From Phycisphaeraceae bacterium (lineage in GTDB: Bacteria; Planctomycetota; Phycisphaerae; Phycisphaerales; Phycisphaeraceae): 40,813 bases of DNA. Each line of letters starts with the position of its first letter. Position 1 is the stretch's first letter. The notes beneath the pieces are model-generated. The model saw only the letters and a list, made by a program, of their open reading frames with translations, was not told the origin of the DNA and made no database searches. Positions 23,839-29,706 of the stretch are shown here, in pieces. Location: NCBI GenBank assembly GCA_028280965.1, contig JANQKT010000099.1:1-40813 (forward strand). Direction: 5' to 3'. A program made the position numbers and the translations under genes.

Positions 23839-24102
23839 TCAGACCGAGTCCACGCCGTCCTGCGGGCGCGGGATCACGTGCACGCTGACGACCTCGCCGA
23901 CCTGGCCGGCGGCCGAGGCGCCCGCGTCTACCGCGGCCTGCACGGACGCGACGTCGCCGGTCAGCGACACGGCGACGAAGCCGCTGCCAACCTTGTCCTG
24001 CTTGATGTACTTCACATCCGCGGCCTTGAGCGCCGCGTCCGTCGCGACGACCGCGGGGACGATGCCTTTGGTTTCGATCATGCCGAGGGCTTGAATCGCC
24101 AT
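23839..24102 (-). CDS. BMC-H hexameric shell protein, copy A (pore KVGSG)
   Basis: An 87-residue PduA-like facet protein. ATG at 24102 (MAIQALGMIETKG) is preceded by TTGGAGC; an in-frame ATG six codons earlier is less likely. The pore loop K37-V38-G39-S40-G41 is close to PduA (KIGSG), which suggests passage of small polar metabolites. The C-terminus VHVIPRPQDGV is typical. It lies between ackA and BMC-P copy 3. Confidence 0.95.
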   Translation of the reverse strand: MAIQALGMIETKGIVPAVVATDAALKAADVKYIKQDKVGSGFVAVSLTGDVASVQAAVDAGASAAGQVGEVVSVHVIPRPQDGVDSV

Positions 24103-24141
24103 GGGTTTGCTCCAATTCAATGCGCAGCGGTACGCGCCACG

Positions 24142-25338
24142 CTAGACGGTGAGTTCGTTCAACACGCCCAGTGTTTGGCGGGCGACAACCAGTTCTTCGT
24201 TTGTCGGCACGACCCAGACCTGCGCGCCGTTATCGGCGGGGTCATCGAGCCGTGCATCGGTCTTGCCTGTCGCTTCTGCGTTGCGCGCCGGGTCGAGGCG
24301 GATGCCCGCGAAGTCGAGCCCATCACAGATCGCGGCGCGGATCGTCGGCTCGTACTGACCGATGCCGGCGGTGAACGTCACCGCATCAACGCCGCCCAAG
24401 GCCGCGAGGTAGGCCCCGAGGTAGTGCCGGCAGTGCTCGACAAACGCGCCGATCGCGAGCCGTGCCCGCTCGTTGCCTTCGCTGGCGGCGGCACGGATGT
24501 CACGCAGGTCGGCCCCGACGCCGGAGAGACCCAACAGCCCGCCTTGCTTGCCCAGGCCTTTGTAGATCGCCTCGTCATCCAGGCCGTTTTCACGCAGCGC
24601 GAGCACGGCGAAGGGGTCGAAGTCGCCGACGCGGTTCGCGTGGAACAGGCCGGTCTGCGGTGTCGAACCCATCGAGTGGGCAACGCTCTTGCCGTCCTTG
24701 ATCGCGCAGACACTGCACGACCCGCCGAGATGCAGGTTGATGATGCGCTTGCAGTCGGGGGCGAGCTCGGCCATGCGTGAAGCGACGTAAGCGTTCGATG
24801 CGCCGTGGAAGCCGTATCGACGGACACCGTGTTGCTCGAACCACGCATAAGGCACACCGTAGAGCTGCCGTGTCAGCGGGATGTCGGCGTGGAAGCCGGT
24901 CTCGAACGCGGCGACCTGCTCGGCACCCGGCAGCGCCTCGCGGAACGCGACCATCGCCTCGACATAGGGCGGGTTGTGCGCCGGGGCGAGCGGGTAGAGC
25001 GACCGCATTATGTCCAGCACGTTGTCATCAGCACGCACCGCGCCACTGATCGGTCCGCCGTGCACGGCCTTGAACCCGATCGCGTCGATCGCCTCGGCGG
25101 AGTCGATCACGCCCGCTTTAATTAGCTTAGCCAAATGCAGCTCGATCGATGCCTTGTGATCGCGCTGCTCGGCCTGTCCCTCGGCCCCGGCAGTGTCGTT
25201 GCCCACAGACCACGACCATGCGCCGACCGCTTCGCCGATCCGGTCGGACGCGCCGACAGCAAGCACGCGCTCCGACGGCATGTCGTAGAGCTTGTACTTG
25301 AAGCTGGTCGAACCGAGATTGGCGACGAAGATCAGCAT
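24142..25338 (-). CDS. ackA: Acetate/acyl kinase of the BMC operon
   Basis: Transfers phosphate from acyl phosphate to ADP, the ATP-yielding last step after PduL. The 398-residue product starts MLIFVANLGSTSFKYKLYD (the N-x-GSTSxK motif). It keeps VHGG, the ETGFHADIP and RYGFHGAS blocks, NLHLGGSCSV and FTAGIGQYEP. No targeting helix is seen, so it may act outside the shell. It begins four bases after the BMC-H copy B stop. Lactyl phosphate as substrate is inference from context. Confidence 0.94.
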   Translation of the reverse strand: MLIFVANLGSTSFKYKLYDMPSERVLAVGASDRIGEAVGAWSWSVGNDTAGAEGQAEQRDHKASIELHLAKLIKAGVIDSAEAIDAIGFKAVHGGPISGAVRADDNVLDIMRSLYPLAPAHNPPYVEAMVAFREALPGAEQVAAFETGFHADIPLTRQLYGVPYAWFEQHGVRRYGFHGASNAYVASRMAELAPDCKRIINLHLGGSCSVCAIKDGKSVAHSMGSTPQTGLFHANRVGDFDPFAVLALRENGLDDEAIYKGLGKQGGLLGLSGVGADLRDIRAAASEGNERARLAIGAFVEHCRHYLGAYLAALGGVDAVTFTAGIGQYEPTIRAAICDGLDFAGIRLDPARNAEATGKTDARLDDPADNGAQVWVVPTNEELVVARQTLGVLNELTV

Positions 25339-25342
25339 CGGT

Positions 25343-25606
25343 TTAGCCGAAGGCGCTCAGCAAGGATTCATGCGGGCGGGGGATGATGTGCGCCGCAACG
25401 AGTTCGCCGACCCGGCCGGCGGCCTCGGCGCCCGCGTCCACCGCGGACTTGATACTGCCGACGTCGCCCTGGACGACGACGGTGATCAGCCCACCGCCGA
25501 TCGGGATGGTGCGGACCAGCTCGACGCTGGCGGCCTTGAGCATCGCGTCGGTCGCCTCGACGACGCCGACGTGCCCACGGGTTTCGATCATGCCAATGGC
25601 TTTCAT
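25343..25606 (-). CDS. BMC-H hexameric shell protein, copy B (pore PIGGG)
   Basis: An 87-residue facet protein (MKAIGMIETRGHVGVVEATDAMLKAA). The pore loop is P35-I36-G37-G38-G39, uncharged and glycine-rich compared with KIGSG of PduA, which predicts a different permeability. The C-terminus is AAHIIPRPHESLLSAFG. GGGAG lies upstream of the ATG. It is between BMC-H copy C and ackA. Confidence 0.95.
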   Translation of the reverse strand: MKAIGMIETRGHVGVVEATDAMLKAASVELVRTIPIGGGLITVVVQGDVGSIKSAVDAGAEAAGRVGELVAAHIIPRPHESLLSAFG

Positions 25607-25665
25607 AGCTAGGCTCCCGCCGCGCGGTGCGCGGCCGTTAAAGGGTTGAGGGTGTAGCGATGCGC

Positions 25666-25959
25666 TTACTTCTTGCCGCCAGCCTTGGGCTTGGGCGGCA
25701 TCATGCCCTTCAGCTCACCGTGCGGGCGGGGGATGACCTGGATGCTGACGACTTCGCCGACCCGGCCGCCTGCTTCGGCGCCCGCATCGACGGCGGCCTT
25801 GACCGCCGCGACATCGCCACCGACAAAGGCGGTCACCAGCCCGGCGCCGCACTTGTCCCAGCCGAGCATGTCCACGCTCGCGGTCTTCATCATCGCGTCC
25901 AGCGCCTCGATCATGGCGACGACGCCCTTGGTCTCAATCATGCCCAGTGCCTGGTTCAT
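25666..25959 (-). CDS. BMC-H hexameric shell protein, copy C (pore KCGAG) with basic tail
   Basis: A 97-residue facet protein (MNQALGMIETKGVVAMIEALDAMM). ATG 25959 is supported by AAGGAGA (25965-25971). The pore loop is K36-C37-G38-A39-G40, so a hexamer would place six cysteines around the pore. After IPRPHGELKG a tail MMPPKPKAGGKK extends about 12 residues beyond the usual end. It is the first shell gene after pduL, 58 bases downstream of it. Confidence 0.94.
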   Translation of the reverse strand: MNQALGMIETKGVVAMIEALDAMMKTASVDMLGWDKCGAGLVTAFVGGDVAAVKAAVDAGAEAGGRVGEVVSIQVIPRPHGELKGMMPPKPKAGGKK

Positions 25960-25972
25960 CGTGGTCTCCTTA

Positions 25973-25990
25973 AAGCCGTTCACGGCTTAG
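25973..25990 (+). repeat. Short palindrome AAGCCG-TTCA-CGGCTTAG in the BMC operon
   Basis: A 6-bp perfect stem with a 4-base loop in the pduL-BMC-H spacer, directly upstream of the ribosome-binding site at 25965-25971. The core and TTAG flank match the ribosomal-operon palindromes at 1296, 2905 and 5021. Here it lies in the opposite orientation to the transcribed strand. Confidence 0.6.
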
Positions 25991-26017
25991 CGTGTGTTCG
26001 TGTGGTCTCGAAGCTGA

Positions 26018-26710
26018 TTACTTGATCAATTCCATATGGGTCGCCGACGACAGGTGGCACGCGTTGCCCTCGTCCGTATCGATGTGTACCTCGAGCTTGA
26101 CCTTCGGGTGGTACCGCACGCGCACGCGGTCGAGCACCACGCCACAGGGCCCGTCGATCTTGAGCTTCATCTGGTCGCCGTCCATGACGCCGAAGTGATC
26201 CAGGTCGGGCTGGCCCATGTGCACATGGCGCTCGGCGCGGATCACGCCCGAGCGCAGCGTCACCGAGCCGTGCGGCCCGACCAGCACGCAGCCGGGAGTG
26301 CCTTCGTGGTCGCCGCTGATGCGCAGCGGCAGCTCGATTCCCATATAGATCCCGTCGGTGTAGGACAGTTCGACCTGTGTGTAGCTGCGCGTCGGCCCGA
26401 GGATGCGGATGCCCGGGATCATCCGGTTGCGCGGGCCGATGAGGTTGACTTGCTGTTCACTCGCGAACTCGCCGTCCTGATAGAGGTCTTTGAGTTTCGA
26501 GAGCTGCGCGCCCGGCCCGAACAGCGCCTCGAGGTCTTCCTGGGTGACATGGACATGCCGGGCCGAGACGTTGACGACCAGCGGATTCGGCCCGCCGGAT
26601 GCATGCGGCGCACTGCTACCGGCCCGGGCGGAGCCGCTGCCCAGACGCCGGCCGAGCGCTTCGCGGACGAGCTGTTCGATCTGTTCGCGTTGAATTGTCT
26701 GGGTGGCCAT
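26018..26710 (-). CDS. pduL: Phosphate acyltransferase PduL with N-terminal encapsulation peptide
   Basis: Moves the acyl group from CoA to phosphate, regenerating CoA inside the compartment. It is 230 residues. Residues 3-22 (QTIQREQIEQLVREALGRR) form a targeting helix, followed by a Gly/Ser/Ala linker. Zinc-site histidines are visible as H52 and H54 (RHVHV), H162 and H164 (RHVHM) and H209, matching the known two-barrel PduL fold. It is the first gene of the operon, 31 bases after the predicted transcription start. No convincing Shine-Dalgarno precedes the ATG. Confidence 0.95.
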   Translation of the reverse strand: MATQTIQREQIEQLVREALGRRLGSGSARAGSSAPHASGGPNPLVVNVSARHVHVTQEDLEALFGPGAQLSKLKDLYQDGEFASEQQVNLIGPRNRMIPGIRILGPTRSYTQVELSYTDGIYMGIELPLRISGDHEGTPGCVLVGPHGSVTLRSGVIRAERHVHMGQPDLDHFGVMDGDQMKLKIDGPCGVVLDRVRVRYHPKVKLEVHIDTDEGNACHLSSATHMELIK

Positions 26711-26747
26711 ACGGGCGATCCGGTCGGACGGGGTGTCAATCTAGACA

Positions 26748-26775
26748 ACTATACAGAAATGGCAAAAAATGTCAA
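26748..26775 (-). promoter_or_regulatory. Near-consensus promoter of the BMC operon
   Basis: On the - strand, TTGACA (26770-26775) is followed by a 16-base spacer and TATAGT (26748-26753), 6/6 and 5/6 matches to sigma70 boxes. Transcription would start near 26741, giving a leader of about 31 bases to pduL. The -35 box overlaps the direct repeat at 26772-26791, which would allow a repressor to occlude it. Confidence 0.75.
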
Positions 26776-26791
26776 ATACTATCAAAATACT
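26772..26791 (+). promoter_or_regulatory. Candidate operator: tandem 10-base repeat TCAAATACTA-TCAAAATACT
   Basis: Two near-identical ten-base units in direct repeat, one helical turn apart, overlapping the -35 box of the BMC promoter. A further ATCAA follows at 26794. The ATCAAA core recurs in inverted orientation at 26835 and 26868. Spaced repeats of this kind suit DeoR-family repressors. Binding is inferred. Confidence 0.55.
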
Positions 26792-26834
26792 TCATCAATT
26801 CCCAAACAAGGCCATGTGGCTGGAGAAATAGTGG

Positions 26835-26882
26835 TTTATTGTTTGATTTTTTAGAAAAATTTTGTATTTTATTGTTTTGATT
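26835..26882 (+). promoter_or_regulatory. Candidate operator: direct repeat TTTATTGTTTGATT / TTTATTGTTTTGATT
   Basis: Copies at 26835-26848 and 26868-26882 are 33 bases apart (about three helical turns) and differ by one inserted T. They contain TTTGAT, the inverse complement of the ATCAAA core on the BMC side. They lie upstream of the divergent DeoR gene. A weak promoter, TTGTTT (26872-26877), 17 bases, TAATTC (26895-26900), overlaps the second copy. Confidence 0.6.
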
Positions 26883-26955
26883 GGCTATTTGTGGTAATTC
26901 TCCGGGGCAAAGCCAGGCTGATACACGACCACAAACACCGCCGCCGGGAGGCCCC

Positions 26956-27720
26956 ATGCTGCCCGCACACCGCCACAACCTGATCCTCGAACGGCTCGAG
27001 CGGCAGTCGATCGTCCGAGTCGCGGACCTGTCCCGCGAGTTCGATGTGACCACCGAGACGATCCGACGGGACCTGGAGCAACTCAGCGAGGCCGGGTTGG
27101 TCGCGCGGACGCACGGCGGGGCGGTGGCGACTGAGGCCCTGCACCATGACCGGCCGTACCGAGACCGGAGCACCCAGCGCCTCGAAGAAAAACGAGCAAT
27201 CGCCCAAGCGGTGGTCGGTGATATCCAGCCGGGTGAGGTCCTCGGGCTCGACGCGAGCACGACCTGCAACGTTCTGGCCGACCTGCTGCCCGATGTCGCC
27301 ATCACGGTGGTCACCAACTCCGCGGCGATCGTGCAGACGCTGGGTTCTCGACCGAATGTGACCGTCGTCGCGACCGGCGGGGTGCTCGACCCGCCGACGA
27401 TGGCCTTCTCCGGCACGATCGCCGAAGCAACGATCGGCCGATTCACTTTCGACCGTCTGTTCTTCTCCTGCCGGGGCATCGACGTCAAGCGCGGCGTCGG
27501 CGAGGCCAGCGACGAGCGTGCCCGCCTGAAGCAGCGTATGATCGAAGCCGCGAGCACGGTCTACGTGCTCGCGGACCACACTAAGTTTGATCGCCGGCCC
27601 GCGTTTCAATGTGCGGCCTGGGGCGAGATCGACCGGCTGGTGACGACACCCGGCGCGCCGCAGCAGGCAATCGAAGCCATCTCGTCCGGCCCGACCACGG
27701 TCACCGTAGCCGGCGCGTAG
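26956..27720 (+). CDS. DeoR-family transcriptional regulator, divergent from the BMC operon
   Basis: 254-residue regulator with an N-terminal winged helix (RHNLILERLERQSIVRVADLSREFDVTTETIRRDLEQLSEAGL, about residues 5-48), then RTHGGAVATEA and the C-terminal sugar-phosphate sensor domain (GLDASTTCNVLADLL, LADHTKFDRRPAF). ATG 26956 follows GGGAGG (26946-26951). A longer frame from 26881 would read through the A+T-rich control region. Its placement opposite pduL makes it the most likely local repressor of the BMC operon, with the fucose/rhamnose pathway phosphate as likely inducer (inference). Confidence 0.93.
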   Translation: MLPAHRHNLILERLERQSIVRVADLSREFDVTTETIRRDLEQLSEAGLVARTHGGAVATEALHHDRPYRDRSTQRLEEKRAIAQAVVGDIQPGEVLGLDASTTCNVLADLLPDVAITVVTNSAAIVQTLGSRPNVTVVATGGVLDPPTMAFSGTIAEATIGRFTFDRLFFSCRGIDVKRGVGEASDERARLKQRMIEAASTVYVLADHTKFDRRPAFQCAAWGEIDRLVTTPGAPQQAIEAISSGPTTVTVAGA

Positions 27721-27755
27721 CACCGAAGGCATCAGCGCTCGGTTGTTGCTCGGCC

Positions 27756-28061
27756 CTACTGATCCAGCTTGATCTCGCCAAAGCGTTTTTCGTGCGCCTG
27801 CACGAGATTGACCAGCGTGCCCGCCAGGCGCTTGGCGGTCAGGTAGTTCAGCACGAGCCGGTTGTCGATCTGGAAGCTCATCTGTGCGGTCGCCGGGTCG
27901 TCGCCTTCCGCAGGCTTGCTCTGTGTCACAACGTTGATGCCAAAATCAACGATCAACTCCTGCGGCGTCGCATGGTGGCGGAAAGCATTGGCGTAGGTCG
28001 TGCGGGTCTTGCTCTCGTCGATCCGCATCTGCACGTTGGTCTTGTTCTGTTCGTCGGCCAT
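27756..28061 (-). CDS. DUF3467-like small protein
   Basis: A 101-residue soluble protein (MADEQNKTNVQMRIDESKTRTTYANAFRHHATPQELIVDFG, then MSFQIDNRLVLNYLTAKRLAGTLVNLVQAHEKRFG). The pattern of an N-terminal beta segment with YANAF, VDFG and a C-terminal helix with TAKRLAGTL resembles DUF3467, a family of unknown function. It lies 39 bases after xylB on the same strand and is probably co-transcribed with it. It converges on the DeoR gene with 35 bases between stops. Confidence 0.8.
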   Translation of the reverse strand: MADEQNKTNVQMRIDESKTRTTYANAFRHHATPQELIVDFGINVVTQSKPAEGDDPATAQMSFQIDNRLVLNYLTAKRLAGTLVNLVQAHEKRFGEIKLDQ

Positions 28062-28100
28062 GGGAGTGTCTTTCGGGTTTGATGGTGGATAGGAATAAAA

Positions 28101-29630
28101 CTAAGCCAGGGCGGCGACCGCCTTGAACTCTTTCTTGAGCGCGCCGTACAGGCGCTGGTATTGCGGATGGTACTCGGCGTAACGGCTTGCCGTCTTGCGG
28201 TCGGGCTTGATGATCTGCACATCGCGGATCGCCGCCTTGCACGCCGCTGGGACGCTGGGCCAGACTTTGACGCCCACACCCGCCAGGAGCGCCGCGCCGT
28301 AGGCCGGGCCCTCGTCCGCATTGATCAGCGCAACCTGCTTGCCATAGATGTCGGCCTGGAGCTGGCGCCAGAACCCACTCTTCGCGCCGCCGCCGGAGAG
28401 GCGGGCCTTGGTGATCTTGACGCCCATCTCTTCGAAGATGACAAACTGATCCTTCATGCCGTAGGTCACGCCTTCGAGGACGGACCGGATGATCGCGCTG
28501 CGGTCGGTGCGTGAGGTCAGGCCGATGAACGCGCCGCGGGCGTCCGGGTCGGGGTACGGGCAGCGTTCGCCGGTGAGGTAGGGCAGGAAGAACAGCCCTT
28601 CGCAGCCGGCGGGGGCTTTCGATGCCTTGCGGGTGAGCAGGTCGTACGGGTCGGCCTTGCGTTTCTTGGCTTCCTCGATCTCGATGTGGCCCAGCTGGTT
28701 CTTGAACCACTGCAGCGAGCCGGCGGCGCTGAGCATGCAGCCGAAGACGCACCACTGGCCCTTGACCGCCGAGCACATGGTGTGCACCCGTCCTTCGGGG
28801 TCGTAGGCGGGCTCGGAGGCGTGCGCGAAGACGACACCGGAGGTGCCGAGTGTTGCGCTGACGATACCGGCCTTGACCACGCCGTTGCCGACCGCGCCGC
28901 AGGCCTGGTCGCCGCCGCCCCCGACGACGGGTGTGCCCTCTGCCAACCCCAAGTGGCGGGCGCCCTTGGCGTGTAGCTGGCCTGTGACTTCCTGCGACTC
29001 GTAGCAGGGCGGCATCAGCCCGGGGTCGAGCCTGAGCTTCTTCATCAAGGCCTTGTTCCACGCCCGCTTTTTGACGTCCAGCAGCAGCGTGCCCGAAGCG
29101 TCGGAAACTTCCGTGGCGTACTCGCCGGTCATGCACAGGCGGATGTAGTCCTTGGGCAGCAGGACGCGCTGGGTCTTCTTGAACACCGCCGGCTCGTTGT
29201 CGCGGACCCAGAGGATCTTGGGCGCGGTGAAGCCGGTCAGCGCCGGGTTGCCGACCATGTTAATGAGCTTGCGTCGCCCGCCCGCGGCCTTCTCGATGCT
29301 AGCGCACTGCCTGGCGGTGCGCTGGTCGTTCCACAGGATCGCCGGCCGCAGGACGTTGTCCTCGCCATCAAGGAAGACCGAGCCGTGCATCTGCCCGGAC
29401 AGGCCGACGCCGATGATGTCTTCTTTGGTGGCCCCGGCTTCGCGGAGCACAGCACGGGTCGCTTTACCGACGGCGGCCCACCACATCGCCGGGTCCTGCT
29501 CGGACCAGCCGGGGTGTGGCGTCGAGATTGTGTGCGGCGCGGTCGTGGTGGCGACGACGCTGCCGCGCGTGTTGCACAGCAGGGTCTTGGTGCCGGAGGT
29601 GCCGATATCGATGCCGAGCAGCAGTGCCAT
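28101..29630 (-). CDS. xylB: Xylulokinase
   Basis: Phosphorylates D-xylulose for entry to the pentose phosphate pathway. The 509-residue product starts at 29630 (MALLLGIDIGTSGTKTLL). The FGGY-kinase phosphate motif DIGTSGTK, the xylulose-type GLSGQMHG, ALTGFTAPKILWV, LPKDYIRLCMTGE and GGGGDQACGAVGNG identify xylulokinase rather than fuculo- or rhamnulokinase. An open-frame extension to 29732 is not supported. No xylose isomerase or transporter is in the window. Confidence 0.94.
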   Translation of the reverse strand: MALLLGIDIGTSGTKTLLCNTRGSVVATTTAPHTISTPHPGWSEQDPAMWWAAVGKATRAVLREAGATKEDIIGVGLSGQMHGSVFLDGEDNVLRPAILWNDQRTARQCASIEKAAGGRRKLINMVGNPALTGFTAPKILWVRDNEPAVFKKTQRVLLPKDYIRLCMTGEYATEVSDASGTLLLDVKKRAWNKALMKKLRLDPGLMPPCYESQEVTGQLHAKGARHLGLAEGTPVVGGGGDQACGAVGNGVVKAGIVSATLGTSGVVFAHASEPAYDPEGRVHTMCSAVKGQWCVFGCMLSAAGSLQWFKNQLGHIEIEEAKKRKADPYDLLTRKASKAPAGCEGLFFLPYLTGERCPYPDPDARGAFIGLTSRTDRSAIIRSVLEGVTYGMKDQFVIFEEMGVKITKARLSGGGAKSGFWRQLQADIYGKQVALINADEGPAYGAALLAGVGVKVWPSVPAACKAAIRDVQIIKPDRKTASRYAEYHPQYQRLYGALKKEFKAVAALA

Positions 29631-29706
29631 GGTTCGTCCCTGGTTCCAACCGAATCGCGGAGCGGAGAGTTTACCGCAATCGCGCTTGGAAGGCCGGGGA
29701 ACACAG

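Noticed and set aside
21396-24102. Possible BMC-T (tandem-domain trimer) gene in the shell cluster
   Set aside because: All shell genes are 87-104 codons. None has two BMC domains, so the shell appears to use only hexamers and pentamers.
23449-24780. 443-codon + strand frame opposite BMC-P, BMC-H and ackA
   Set aside because: Antisense shadow; the opposite strand encodes three well-supported proteins.
26836-26880. A+T-rich TTTTTTAGAAAAA stretch as an intrinsic terminator
   Set aside because: The stem has no G-C pairs and lies between divergent genes, where no transcript is expected to end. Operator/promoter is the better reading.
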